Shown here in pieces: positions 46,360-59,579 of a stretch of 64,000 nucleotides of DNA. A model generated the notes under the pieces. That model saw only the letters and a program-made list of their open reading frames with translations. It ran no database searches and was not told the origin of the DNA. How positions within the stretch are numbered: position 1 is the first letter of the stretch; each line of letters starts with the position of its first letter. The position numbers were made by a program, and so were the translations under genes. The stretch lies in NCBI GenBank assembly GCA_963930655.1, contig OZ005609.1, positions 14,271,001-14,335,000 of the forward strand, written 5' to 3'. The DNA comes from Myrica gale (lineage: Eukaryota; Streptophyta; Magnoliopsida; Fagales; Myricaceae).

Positions 46360-46756
46360 TTAAGGGTCGGAATTTGCTGCAGTTTCGGGTGATCAAACTG
46401 CAGCAAAACGCGCCCATTCAATGCTACATTGTGGCGGAGAAAAAAAAAAAAACAATGCTACATTGTGGTGGCAGTCTGGCAGAGCCTTTGTAGAAGGAAA
46501 GAACCAGCTGTCCTTGTCTTCAATCACAATGACGATTGCGCCCCGGTACTACTCAACTGCACTTGGATGTATGTACACGTCACTCATTCTTTTGTTTCTG
46601 TGCATGTTTTTTGTGTTCTGTTTTGTGACGGGTCAAAACCCAATCCCCCACCCGGTGCCGTTAAAGTGGTGTGTGATACGGGTTTGCGACCCACCCGATT
46701 AGCTTCCAAAAGTATAGAGATTCCCATCATACTATACCGTAGCTTACGTATCATTA

Positions 46757-46940
46757 TTTACACCTCTTAAAATTTTAACACAATAAAAAATTATAATATA
46801 ATTTATTTCTTTTCATCACATCATTATTTTTCACTATAATAATTATTAAAAAACATCTATCTCTCTTCACCTTTTCACTAAATTCAATATCTTAAAATTT
46901 TAATCTCTTCAAAATTTTAACACTAAAACACAACCTTAAC
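46757..46940. mobile_element. MITE, family A copy 4
   Basis: Same block order as copy 2 (13300) in the same orientation: AATTATAATATAATTTATTT, CATCACATCATTATT, CTTCACCTTTTCACTAAATT. It ends ACACAACC, then TTAA. The other end is eroded. Confidence 0.65.
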
Positions 46941-47030
46941 GGGTCCGAGGCTCTATCCAGTTCCAATCCATGATTGTGTTACGCCAACAAAAGAAAAACA
47001 ATAATGGCGCAACAGACCTCCTGTGGGGTT

Positions 47031-47934
47031 TTTTTCTAAATAAACGTGAAATATAATTTCACTGGAAAAGATTACAACAATGCTGGATACAAATAAGCCT
47101 CTAAGGCCGATAACATCAATTTTAAGGGCCCGAAGGGCCATACATCGAATGGCAACAAAGGCCTTAATCCATATAGTCATAAAGGCTACATACATATGGG
47201 CTAAAAGCCCGTAATTTTAAAGCAAGTCCAAAGACCTAATACAAAAACCGCCACAGGCGGAGAGATCGAGCGCGCGGAAGAGAGGGTGAGCAAGCACCAC
47301 AATCTTACTGTCCCCAAAGACTCATCCATAACAGCACAACCAAGCGGAAGGAAAACACCAAAAGCCATAAGCTGTCGAGCATCCACTGCAACAAAGGACC
47401 AGGCGTGAAGATGGCTAACAGATTCATGCCAGCAGGGAGATGCCTTAACAAGGAAGACGTTGTGATATCCTTCCCACAAAAAGCTAGAGAATGACATTAT
47501 TAAAAACAACAAATAAAACGCAAAGCACACAACACAAAACCCTTAAACTGTTCAACTTCCGGCCATAACACAGGACCGAGGAAAACCACGAGCAAGACGA
47601 ACTGATCAAAAGAAGAACGTGCACGTGGATCTTCACGCGCAGTCGTACTGGCGCTGGAACAAACAGTAGAGAGGTGCCCGGAGCTGAGGAGCTCAGTCGT
47701 GCTGAACGCGTCCACCACAACAAACTGCATAGATCTAAGCATGAGGAGCTGCAAAACGATGGAGCAAACAACGGTTGAAAGGGAGGTAGAAGGGAACGAT
47801 ACGGTCAAAGGGAAAAACCAAAAGGAAGAAAGGGAGGGAGAGGGGTGAGATGGGGCTCCTCCCGTCTTTGGAGACAATAGGCTAGAGGGGGGAGCAGACG
47901 AAACGGGGAAAGGGCGCTTTCTAGGGAGAGGGCA
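47031..47934 (-). mobile_element. Possible non-LTR retroposon, minus strand
   Basis: On the minus strand the segment runs from a GC-rich start near 47934 to an A-run (seven A) at 47031-47036. It is bounded by the direct repeat GTGGGGTT (47023-47030 and 47935-47942). An A-tail plus a variable-length duplication suggests target-primed reverse transcription. No reverse transcriptase is present and no source family was recognised, so it may be a SINE, a 5'-truncated LINE or a retrocopy of an unknown RNA. Confidence 0.4.
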
Positions 47935-47942
47935 GTGGGGTT

Positions 47943-50900
47943 GATTCTGACTTTTTTATTTTATTTTTATTTATTCATCCCTCTCACACTGGTAGATGTG
48001 TGATTGTGATTTTAGTTTTTATAAGTTTCTCATGTATATATTGATGATATTTTCACATTATTCGTTAAAAAATATAAAGAAATAGTTTTTTTCATATCAT
48101 AATCATAGTGTAATTATAAAAGAGTAATCATGATTATTTATAAACAAAACAAATATTAAATTTTAGTAAATTCAGAAGAAGATATTTTGAAAATATATTC
48201 GCAAAAAATCAGGAAAGAACTTTCTTTCTATAGTTGGTGAAATTCTTACCATGCCATTTAATGGGATTATTTTTTTTGCCAAATAACAGCGATATGAAGG
48301 CATTAGTTGTCATATAATCATACACGAAAATCATGATTATAAATTGTGGTTGTACCCAGACGTTTATTTTTTATTTTTTATCCCAAAGAATTTGATAAAA
48401 AAAAAAAACCGCTTCTAAAAGAAGAAAAATTAAATAAAGATATATGTGGGTTTATTCCGGTAGTTATCATGGAGATATACGAGTTTTATTTTATATTTTT
48501 TTTAGCATTAACTGAACCATATATCTCAGCTTTTAGAAATACAAATATTGAGGAATCTTAAAAGCTCTCACTGTTAACATTAATTTAATTTTTTAAAAAA
48601 CCTTAAATATATATGAACCTGTTATTGTCGCGGATTGTTCTTGAGTTATTCCTGAATAGAAAAACAACGAGAAAAGTAACGTGAGAGTAACAAGATTGGA
48701 TTTGCCATTTGCCACTTGCCGGCAACCGATTTTTTTTTTCCACTCCTTCCTTTAATTGCGTATTTTATGGTGTTGAATACGGTAAAGGCCTCTATAGAGT
48801 ATCATATCTAGCTTATTTATTTCAAGCAATCTATTTACGTCGTCCTTAGATCTCCTGCCTATAGAACCGTGATCGAATTCAATGGCGATACGTTGGTTGT
48901 TTGAGTAAGCGGATTGCATTATTATTTTTTGAGAAAATTATATTTTGAACTTTTGAACTATTTAGTTTGTAATTTGCACTTATAACTTAGACAAATTAAT
49001 ATTGCACCTCAAACTATTATTTACAATTACAATTTGATCATCAAGATATGCCACTGTCTCACTTTTTAACATAGAGTAGTTTTGTGTGCAACTTGTTAAA
49101 TTTTATAGTTTATAATGTAAATTGTAAAATGGGTGGTTATTAAAAAGCCTAAAATATAATATTTCTTTTCTTTTACTCCAAATAAAGATTATGAAAAAAA
49201 AAATATTCACGAGCTCAAAGATTAAGATCACATTTAGGCCAAATTGAATAGAAGACAAAGATTTATTGTTTTTAAAATTTATAGAGCATAGTAATACAGA
49301 TTAAAAGTTATGACATTTAATTTAATTTAATTTTTGTCCTAAATATAGGATGTAATCAAACGAATTAGTCGTGCATCATCATTAATTTATTTTTAAAGCA
49401 TTTAATACCCTAAACGGCTTACATGATCTATGAAGTACGTGTCCATCTAGCTTACAGAAAAAAAGGGGAATTGATTCTTTTTAAAATTTATACGGCTTAA
49501 TACAATAAATTAAAAATTGTGGGGTCTAATTTAATTTTTATTGTAGACATGAGATAAATGAAACAAATTGTTCGTGCACCATCATTACTTTCTTTAAAAG
49601 AGCATTTGATCCCCGAAATGGCCTACATGATCTATCAAGTCTAGCATAAAAGGAGCCTTAAAAAAACAAAAAAGGTCCACCTCCGTGTTTTGGCCATCAA
49701 ATACCTTATTCGTGCATCATGGTCCTCAAAAGAGACATAATCCATCCATCAGATCTTCAACGTGAGAGAACCGCGACGAAAGTAAACGGGTACAGCACGG
49801 TCTGTTCTTTTCACGGAGTGCATTGTTTAGTCCAAATTCAAGATGGACGAATACGAAAAATTATACTCAACAGCAATGCTTCCTACCTAATTGAGCTGTA
49901 CAGTTTCTAAATTAAATATATATTTGTTCAGCCGAATTTAGTTTCGATTTGACAATTTTGTCCCGACCGAGTCCCTCGTAATCAAGGCATCTGTTCAATG
50001 TCTTGTCGTTTAGCAAGCTACTTTTTTTTCTAAGCGTTTAGCAAGCTACTTAACAACACGTAATCTGAAAATAATTTCACTTTTGCGCGGAAGTCGAGGG
50101 AGTGAGAAAATCTGAGGAAGAATCCAATGTACATCAGAAAACATCAGAGCTGCAGCCTCTCAGTGCGTCCGTCAGACTTGTTGGTTTAGACCCCGCTGGG
50201 TCGGTCTACCGAATTGTCTGATGCCACATGGGTAGATTATGGCCACTGATGTCAAGTCCAAATCTAGGGAGTTGCATGCAGGTGTACGGTGCTCCGGCGC
50301 AGTATAGCTGTGCAATTGTATGATTTATGATTATACCTAGTGAACCGTGTCCCTCGGTTGGTACCGTGACAGTCCGTACACAATACTCTCTTAGCTCGAC
50401 CAGCCTGGCCTCCACTATCGACGATGTGGCTCGGATTCGGTTCCATGGGTCTCCTTTATTACCCAGACCCATCTGCCTGTTTTAATCGGACCAATACCCA
50501 ACTCTGCATTGTAGCCCATCACAATCCCCGCGTAAAGTTTAGATAGATGGATTCCCTCGTTTTAACAAAGTTTGGAAAAGAAAATGCACATCTTAGGATT
50601 CGTTTTTGTAAGACTTACCGTATTTTAAGAATTTTTAAATGATATTAAAGTATATTGATATACGTGTAACAATTATTTTGATATATAAATATTTGAATAT
50701 GTTTAGTTTGAAAATTTTAGAAATTATTTATATCCTATAATACAAACCAAAAACAACCTCTCCTTAAAATGATAAGTAGTCTTTTCTAGACCCTCTCATA
50801 CGTCAATACGTGGGTCGAAATCGGACCTTATTTTTTTTTAGCTAACATTTGCCCAGCAATTCTAATAGATCATTGATCAGAATGTTGTCTGAGTTTAAAC

Positions 50901-51301
50901 AAATATTATATGGTCTTTGTCAGGAAAAACTAAAGAAAAAAAAAAAAGGAGAGTTCAAAATGGACTCCACTCACCAAAACGTTATGAATGGGTGTTTTTA
51001 TTATTATTATTTTCCCTTTAATACCAGGGTTGTTTTAATGGTTACGGAATCTATGAAGTTTGAGGACCTTAACCCAATTTGCATTTAAATATATGTACAA
51101 CATATATGTGTTTATTATATATGAATGCATATTAGATTTACCAAATTACGTGATTACTAGATCAAAGATCTTGCCACAATTGTTCAGAATTCCAAGTTAA
51201 ATTATATAAGTTGGACGTATATAAATTACAAGTTGACATGCTATTTATCTTTGGGTGGTTATCTGTGACTGGGAGGGGACTAATGGAACACACGTTTCAA
51301 C
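47943..51301. other. AT-rich intergenic sequence
   Basis: 3.4 kb without a recognisable gene. It contains a possible MITE at about 48940-49165 (inverted ends around AAATTATATTTTGAACTTTT and its mirror, AATATAATATTTC) and a diverged tandem repeat (49243-49740). 50200-50480 is GC-richer with an ORF on the minus strand that matches nothing I know. Confidence 0.4.
49243..49740 (+). repeat. Diverged tandem duplication of about 220 bp
   Basis: Unit 1 (about 49243-49461) and unit 2 (about 49462-49660) share TTTTTAAAATTTATA, TCGTGCA(C/T)CATCATTA, AAAGCATTT.AT.CCC and CTACATGATCTAT. A short third piece (TTCGTGCATCATGGT) lies at about 49706-49725. Confidence 0.65.
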
Positions 51302-52708
51302 CCCTACAAAAAAAAAAGACCTCCAACTGCTGCTAAAGGTTAAAAAATCGCTATTATATCTTTAGCAATAGTTTTTTAGCGGTGGTCGCGACCGCTGCTA
51401 TAGGTCCGTCCCAGTAGATCTATAGCGGCGGTTTACGCGACCGCTGGTGAAGACCTCGGGTCTATAGCGGCGGTTATAGACCCGAACGCAAATTTGCAAA
51501 CGCTGGTACAGACATTTAGCGGCGGTCACGCCTGTGCCATCGTTTTTTTTATGTGCTAGCGTTTTTAAAACACCACTAATTTTTTCTTATATTTTCCTAA
51601 TCGGTAACAAATTTTTTAATAACCATAATTCATCGGATGTAAAAAATTTAAGAACAAGGAGAATAAAACAAAATATAATTCATCATTGATTAATAATATT
51701 TTACAACAAACACAAGAATCTCTACAAGTAACAAATTTCTAATGAAAAATAACAATAAGCAATGACCTACTAAAATATTCAAATACAACACAATAAGTAA
51801 GGACCAATTAAAATCTTCCTCCTTTGACACATCAACATCCTTTATCTTGAATTTCTATAATAGAAAATAAATATCACATGAGAAATAGAAATATACAAAA
51901 GATTTATGCAAACAAAATATCTACTTATATAACTCTTGATAAAACGGGTCAAAAAATTTCCCTTTCCAAACAACTAGATCCATTTTGGACTTAAAATAAG
52001 ATTTGAGACAGAAGAAAGGTATAGTGCTCTAACCTGGAAACTCTTCCCCATATATGCTTTCTCCACTGGTACCTAGGAGAAAAGAGACGGAAATTTCAAA
52101 ATCTAGCAACAACAAAAAATCTCATCCTTGCACATTTTCAACTACATAATACGAACTGTAGAAGTACTATTAATGTTCCACATATTTTTGCCTGTTTTCT
52201 TAACAGAGATGGAGGGTATATCAAAGTTCTTTTTGTTATTTTGCAAACTAGAATGGGAGTTGGAGAACATAAATCTCAGACACTTCCAGCCAAATTAACA
52301 TACAAGTTTATCAAACAGGGAGGAAAATTGGTAATGAAGCCTTCTCTGCAATCCTGCTAGTAACTAAACAATACGACAAATTCTACAACTCGATAAATTT
52401 ATATCTTTTCCATCTTCCACTCTCTTGCCAAAATGGATAAGGAACACAACAAAAGCAAAATATATCTGCCAAGTACAAATGCAGTACCAAATCAAGTATA
52501 TGAGGCATTTTCATAAGTGAATAATAAAAGCGTTTATAGTCCCATATCACTTGGGAAAACCGCTGCTAAAGGCAATACCGTTAGCGGCGTTTTGCAAAAA
52601 AATGCTGCTATAGACCTTACTTAGCCGCGTTTTTTGCAAAACGCCGCAAAAAACATAATTTAGCGGCGTTTTTAGCGACCGCCGCTATAGACCTGTTTTT
52701 TTATTGTG
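51302..52708. mobile_element. Non-autonomous CACTA element, same family as 19757-23118
   Basis: 1,407 bp. It starts CCCTACAAAAAAAAAAGACC (first A of CACTA changed), ends ACCTGTTTTTTTATTGTG, and is flanked by a perfect AAC duplication. Both ends carry TATAGCGGCGGT / ACCGCCGCTATAG and TTTTTAGCGGCG repeats, as in the GOGAT-carrying element. The interior is AT-rich with no transposase and no recognisable host gene. Confidence 0.85.
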
Positions 52709-53034
52709 AACAAGTATGTAATTAACCTGTCTCAATGGCTTAATCCTCTCTCTAAATATCCTTTTGCAAAAGCAAGAGAACGACTTGAAATGAAGAGCAG
52801 ATTACGACAGCTTGCTAGCCTTGCCTTCATCGCTCCCCCCACGAAGCCAACATCTTATAGCTGTATGATTCATAACGTCAAAAGCCCGAACGAGGCATTT
52901 GTGGAGAGAGAGATACACAGAACCATGATGAGAGGGTCAATGTGTTTATGCTTCTGCAAGATCTCGTATACATATTTTTGGGTCATGGTGTTCCATGTTA
53001 TTAGCTGGTTGTCGCTCTCTTAAGCAGTTGTTGT
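52709..53034. other. Spacer between two CACTA elements
   Basis: 326 bp. An open frame on the plus strand (starting MNKYVINLSQWLN only by chance inside the element end) has no recognised domain. No RNA gene seen. Confidence 0.4.
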
Positions 53035-56000
53035 CACTACAAGAAAATACACTTTGGGTGTCAAAAAGTTATCACCCAAAGTGCATATTTAGTCACCAAG
53101 AGTTTTGGGTAACAAAACTGAGTTGTCATCCAATTTGTCACCTAAAATCTGTCAGCAAAGATTTTAGGTGACAATTTCTATTTTTTCTCGCGCAAGAACG
53201 TTCGAACGAACAATTAAAGGTTCGAACGGTTTTGATGTTAGATACGTTCGTACGGGATAATTTGTGACAAAAGTTAAAATTCTTCGTGGAATAACCGTTC
53301 GCACAGGCTGTATGGAGTTGAGACGGGAATTCATTGTATCAAATCTATTGTGACGACATTTACATTTGTCTCAAAAGGTTAACTTTCTCATCACTATAGG
53401 TGACTTTTTATGACGTTTATTTTTGTAACGAATAGATAACTTTTTCTGACAATTTTGTTTTCGTCGCTACATGTGACTTTTTGTGATGTTTATTTTTGTT
53501 TTCGCAGGATGACTATTTGTGGTGACTTTTTCTGAGGAATTATTTTTACCATTTGAAATTGGTTTTCTGACATTTAAAGTATGGTTTAGGCTTATTTTAA
53601 ATAACGACTCTAAATTCAACAAAGAAAGGAATAAATATTTTATCATTAACAAAAGAAAATGAAATATATTGCCTAGAAATTATTCAAAATACAAAGAAAT
53701 AAAACATTACTATGCCTAATTAAAAAAAACAAACACATTATTCTGGATCTAAATCCCTTCAACAGATGAAATTAGGCCACTTCTTGTGCTGCTCCATATT
53801 CTCTGCCATATTCTCAATCATATATTTTTATCCTGAAATTCAATTATACACCAATGTTAAATCTCTAACCTACAAGCAAGAAAAACAATATAAAATTAAC
53901 AGTCTTCACCAGTACTGTACTTGATTATGGAATTGTGATAAAAACATAATAATTGTACTTGAATGACATTTGAAATTTCAAATCACAAAAGATTATAAGG
54001 CAGCTTACCATCCCCTCCATCTTTGAGGTGAGTTGGGAAGTTTGTAAACAAACAACACCATAGACTTGTTTAGAATCCCATGAACCAGTTTGCCCCAAAC
54101 GAAGGTGTACCAAAATACTTGGTGCCTAATTTGACCAACCAAATTGTCCTTTCTTTTTGCATAACTTACTAATTTATCACTAACATGTATATGATTTCAT
54201 GACGAGCACGAATTGTAGCCTCCAATTATCAGTATAAAAACTGGCAGCTTTGGAGCCTGGTCAGAGGAACGTGGCCGGAATTTCTATTTAGCCTTTTTAC
54301 TTTTCACTAGTTTTTTTTTGTTTCTCTCCTAGATTCTTAGTGATTATACATAATTCTCATATAACAAATTAACTGATATCAAACTACCAGATGAGCCCCA
54401 GAGCCCTGTGATGGGTACTGCACGGTGGTTTATTGCAATTACAGTTGGCAAAGCTACATCAAAGCAACAAGCAGGCAGTATGAGGAAAAGAAGAGAAGAA
54501 AAACACTATCAAAAAGCTTAACAGGCTGCATGTTGTGAATATCAAATCAATAGACACCAACCTCAATGAGAAATGATTTAAGATATTTCTGCACCAACTA
54601 CAAAAGGAAGCCACTTTGGTCCCTTCACGCGATTTTGAAGATACAGGATCCCTGAAACCAAGGAGCACTAAGCACTTTGTATACATCATAAAAGAGTTTT
54701 TAAATATGAAGGCACACTTCAAAGGACATAGGCTAAGTATAGGCTAAGTCTAGATATTCAAATTTTACCCCACATTCCCGTTTCACACAAACAAAATCCA
54801 AGTATTCAGCTTTGTTGCACATACCCGAATAACATCTAAGTCAAACTCTTTTCCAAGAAATTCCATGTCCAGATGCTGCAAATACCAACTAAATAATAAT
54901 AGGCTAGATTGTAACCATATCCTAAGAACAAAGAGTAATTGGCTATCTTGGGTCAAATCATTTAGATACAATAGGCCATTGAACTTCTACCCTTCTACCA
55001 GAGAGCCCCATTGAATCACATCAATGTTACAATATGATAGTTTTATGGACTCTACAAGACGACTGATTAGTAAAACATGAATCTCTATGATTGGGGGCAA
55101 AACATTTTCCCTCTACAACACCCCTTAAATGAACAATAACGTGATCCTTCCCTTATTCTTGATCTAGTAGAATCCTAAACATTTTGAAAGCACTACTGCA
55201 AAAGACTTCTATTTGTTTCCCATCAAAACTCAATTTTACAAATAGCAGTACCAAGCACGTAAACAAAGCTTATCCAAATGTAAGTCTCCAATAAGAGAAA
55301 AAAATATACTTAGAAATCACACACCAATCTCTACCGTAGAATTGTCCTAGTCAAAGAGTATCAAGCAACATACATACTAAGCATCCAGTTTACAGAAACA
55401 AAAGCAACTATAGAACACGAAAATAACACCATTGTAGTTTCATGTCATCTGAAGTTCAATCTTGAAAATATACGAGTAACCCTAAGTTTTTTTCTAATAT
55501 TTTGAACTATCCATAGTTCTTTAAAAAATGTTAGCGGGGCAATTCTGCCCACTCAAATGTATCTTGTCACCCCTTCCACGCATTTGTCATACTGCACTAG
55601 AGCATACCTGATTTAGAGAATTCTTTGTTGTTTCGTACTCCGCTGCTAGGAAGACAAAAACCTGCAGCGTTAAAGCAAAAGTGAGATAAATTACAAATAG
55701 CAACACTGATTTGACTCACCAGATAGAGTCGTACACGAATAAAATGATGGGTTGCAGAAAAATAGAAGTTTTAAGCAGAAATGGAGGTCCGTGAACACAA
55801 CACTAAACAGTAAACAGTTCATCCTTACAATAATACTTCTTACATTTAAGCATAGATACCATCTGCATTTGAGGGGATGCAAGCATATAATGTCACTGGA
55901 TACCATAAACAAAAAGCACATTTACATCTTCATGAATAACTAAGTAAGAAAATTTTTAGGAGTTCAAACTGTCTGAAATTTACCAACAATGAATGAAACA

Positions 56001-56841
56001 CACATTTAAACTACAAAATCAAGAACATTTGAAGAAAGAAAGAACACAATTTTATATAAGAGTGATACCACGTCGTTTCCATTCGTTCCTTCTGAAACCA
56101 ATTAACATTCAACACCTAAAATTTCAGGACAACGACCGAGGATCAGAAATAGGAAATCAACAAATTAAAATACTTACTGCCTCCATTCGCAAAGAGTGAA
56201 CCCCTCCTTGGATTCCATCTCACCCGGAGATGGGAGAATGGGGTCATCAAAGACAAAAATTTACAGAACATACGCAACTCTTCAACCCATACGGGATGAG
56301 AGCACAGAGTGAGTAGAGAGAGTGTGTCTAAAGGGGAGTGCGGAAAGTGTGTCTCAAGGGGACCGAAAGTGTATGTGACGAGAGATGAGAGAGAGAGAGA
56401 GAGGAGGGCTGAGAGAGCAGAGGGAGAAGCGGGAAGCGAGCGCAGAATGAGGAGAGAGAGAGAGAGCAGAGGGATATGTCGAGAAGGGGAAGGGGATCTG
56501 AAGGATTTATTAATAATTAGCTTGGGCGTCCAAACGGTTAAGCTATTTTCGGTGACGAACTTACTTTGTCGGCGTTTAGGCGATGATACGTAAATTCGTC
56601 ACCAAATTTCGTCTGAACCATATTGAAATCCGTTCGGACTGTTTAAAAGAATCTGTGACTCATTTGTGACGTTTCTTAATATGTCACTCCAAAATTAGTT
56701 CGAACTTTTTTTTTTATAAACGTCCGAACTGATATTCATGGTGTGAAATCTTTTAGTAACAAAAATTAACTTTTGTTAGGAAAGGTATTCTTTTAGTTGA
56801 CACCCAATAATTTGTCACATCAACTCAATTTTCTTGTAGTG
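53035..56841. mobile_element. CACTA element carrying an unidentified spliced gene on the minus strand
   Basis: It starts CACTACAAGAAAATACACTT, ends TTTTCTTGTAGTG, and is flanked by TGT and CGT (one mismatch). The subterminal regions repeat GGGTGAC/GTCACC boxes and CG-core motifs such as GTTCGAACG. There is no transposase. The interior (about 53800-56225) looks like a host gene in reverse, with exon-like blocks between good splice sites and a GA-rich region (about 56385-56470) where a 5' leader would lie. Confidence 0.8.
53750..56225 (-). pseudogene. Unidentified captured gene with intron-like structure
   Basis: Minus-strand blocks: MESKEGFTLCEWRQ at about 56220-56179 followed by a donor-like TAAGTATT; VFVFLAAEYETTKNSLNQ at about 55667-55611, between GCAG and GTATGC; HLDMEFLGKEFDLDVIR at about 54881-54830, between GCAG and GTATGTG; ILYLQNRVKGPKWLPFV at about 54651-54600, after TTTCAG; and a possible last exon with MIENMAENMEQHKKWPNFIC, then a stop, near 53757. 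The blocks are short and the frame between them is not established throughout. I do not recognise the protein. It may be a captured host gene, possibly still spliced. Confidence 0.4.
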
Positions 56842-57151
56842 CGTGATCATTAAAGATTGTTAGCTATGGTCGAGGAAATCCAGCCCACATAAAATAATAC
56901 CCACCTATTTCAAATGATTTTTTTTTGTTTATCATTAGCTTAACTATGCTCGATCGTAATCTTTTAATTAGCAAAAAAAATTTACTCGTAAATGCCCTGA
57001 TCCAAAGCTCATGTATTAAATTTTTTTCCTCGTTTTTTAGACACCGTTGGACAAGTGGCCTTACAAAAACATGTTTTAAGAGAAACCTTGAAAGAATCTT
57101 TTTGTCTCACAACATGGTTACCGAAAGTGTTAGAACCACGCATTTTGCACT
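56842..57151. other. Spacer between two CACTA elements
   Basis: 310 bp, AT-rich, with nothing recognised. The two flanking CACTA elements are from the same family (GGGTGACAAAA subterminal boxes). Confidence 0.45.
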
Positions 57152-57899
57152 CACTACAAGAAATTATGGTTCGGGTGACAATTTTGGCTATCAAACCAAA
57201 TTTTGTCACCTAAAGTCAATTTTTCATGACAAAATATTAACTTTGTCACCCAAAACCATTTAGGAACTCCAAATCCGTCCGGACCTGTCACAACCCGTTA
57301 TGCCGTATTGCTGGTGTGACGACATACACGTGTCGCGAATGAGTGAAGAAAAAAACCGTCACAAAAAAATATAACGTCCGGACTCTCAAGATACCCTTTC
57401 GGACTCGATGCAGGGTGACAAATTTCACATCGTCGTAACTGAGTGACAATTAGAATCGCCACAATTTTGCACTCCCGTACGGACTCCGTTGATACACAGT
57501 CCGCACGGATATTACCTAACGAATAGTAATCGTCAGGCTAGAGTGACAAATTAAAAATCGTCAGGAATACTCAATTTAATCTAAACGTTATAAACCACGT
57601 TCCAACGGAAAAAAATACCCAAGTCCGGACGGTACAAAAAAATGTCCGCACAATTATAAATGCATCTTCCACGAATCGTGTGCTTCCACGTTGCAAAACT
57701 TCAGACACGTGACATCGATACAGTCTAGACAAAGAAAGAGCGTGCGGACTCTATAAGTTCTAGAACCATTTCAAATCGGGCATATTTAATGACGTTAAAT
57801 TTGATAGGGCCACGTGTCAATATAACCGTTGAAACCCGTCCGAATGCTAGTATTACACGTCCGGACGGTTACTGGCCACATTAAACCAACAGACTTTGT

Positions 57900-58638
57900 C
57901 AAAATCTCAAACTCACTCTCAAACTTTTCTCTCCGTTTTCACTCTCCATTCCAGATTTCTCAAAGAACTCCAGGTAAAACATTTGTTATGTTTTATTTAT
58001 GCATTTCGATTAAATAACGTCTATTGTTAGATTGTTTAGTTTGTTATGGTGTTTTATTTTATGAAATTAGTCTGTTTGGGTAGTAGTTTCACGACGTCCG
58101 GACTTGTTGTCAACCGTCAGGACTGTTATTGTATGTGCGGACGTCTTTTATTATGTCCGGACGTCCTAAAATTTAAACGACGCAGTTGGATTGTTGTGCG
58201 AACGATTTATGCTCATGTTCGGACGGTTTTGCTAGGTTGGCCATAGAACACTTTGGAAGAAGTATCACCAATGTCAGGGACAGACAGAGCGACCAGCCTG
58301 GGGCAGATGCGTATTTAGCGGAGTTAAACGAGAGTATTCGGGCAATCATGCAGCCGACGCATTCATTGTGCATGGAGCTCCAATGCCGCTTGAGCGGTCT
58401 GGAGACGAAACTTGCTCTGACGGATAGGGCTATAACGGAAGAGTTTAATATTATGCAGAGGGAACTAATAAGGATGAGAGAACAATTGTCTCAATTGTCC
58501 CAGTCTGTCCATACCGTTCCGGTACAGCTGTATCCACTCGTCAGATGGGTGGATAATATGGAGGAGCATTTGGCGCATGTTCGTGATGCCATCGGACAAG
58601 ATTTGGACGAGCTAGTCGCAGCTCATGATTTGAACTAG
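57900..58638 (+). pseudogene. Gene copy A: truncated relative of gene copy B
   Basis: A leader-like segment (about 57905-57973, C/T-rich, ending CCAG|GTAAAAC) resembles the leader of copy B at about 59580-59690 (ending CCAG|GTATG). An open frame from about 58230 to 58638 encodes ADAYLAELNESIRAIMQPTH and a coiled-coil tail ending VRWVDNMEEHLAHVRDAIGQ plus DLDELVAAHDLN. The tail parallels the C-terminus of copy B (FPLTQRVVLIEEHLRHIRH). The folded N-terminal part of copy B has no counterpart here, so copy A is an internally deleted duplicate. Role unknown. Confidence 0.5.
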
Positions 58639-59579
58639 TCTTCTGTTTCTACATTAAACTTAGTTATTTATTTTTTGGATTATTTTTGATATTTGATATT
58701 AATTATATCTTTTTCTGTATATTAAATTTATTACATTTTAAACACGTAAAATTAAATAAGTAGTTACAATTAAATTGATGATTAGTTATAATTGATATTT
58801 AATATAAAAATATCATTAATTATATATATTTTTATGTATTTAAAATAAAGAAATTAAGTTAAATATTTGTACCAAATTATATTTAGTTGAGTGAAATAAA
58901 TTAAATTATTTATTTAAATTAACTCATTTAAATAAATTAGGTTTGGTGAAATAAATTAAATTGTGAAATAAATCTACTATCCGTTCGGACTCCTTACATG
59001 AGCGTCCGGACTCCTGCATCGCTATTCAAAGTAATCGTCGGATGGCGTACACGTGTTTTTGTTATACGAAAGTTAAAAACGGTTGTAGCAGTCCGAACCT
59101 TTAATAGAAGTCCGGACGCACTTCACCATTTTTTTTTATAAGCAATATCTACATGCGCGTCCGGACTCATGCATTGCATCTGAAAGTAAATGAGGTACCC
59201 GTTGGGACGTGTGTGAGACAGTCTGGACGTTCACTATACCGTCGCAAGGCGTACAAATGTCTTCGTTATACGAAAGTTGAAAACGGTTGTCTCTGTCCGC
59301 ACATGTATCAGAAGTCCGGACGGTATTCGCCGTATATTTAGCCAAACGTGCGATTCCACGTCGCGTCAATTCATTGCAACGTACGAAATAGACTTGCGAA
59401 TGCATTAATTCCACGTCTGGACGTTATAATTGTGTCGAACGGTTTTAAACAGTTTAAAGTTTGACATTAATACGGAGTACGATGATTAGACCACGTGTGC
59501 AAGGTTCCGTCCGGACGTCTATAATAGGGTCCTGACTCGATCGACGTATTTTGAAAAAGACGAACAGTTCGTCATTTTC

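Noticed and set aside
47484-47877. Minus-strand ORFs of about 95-125 residues
   Set aside because: Low-complexity hydrophobic and Ser-rich reading, two frames open at once, no family; better explained as part of a retroposon-like segment.
50206-50472. Minus-strand ORF of 88 residues (MGLGNKGDPWNRIRATSS)
   Set aside because: No domain, a second frame is also open over the same DNA, and no gene-like context.
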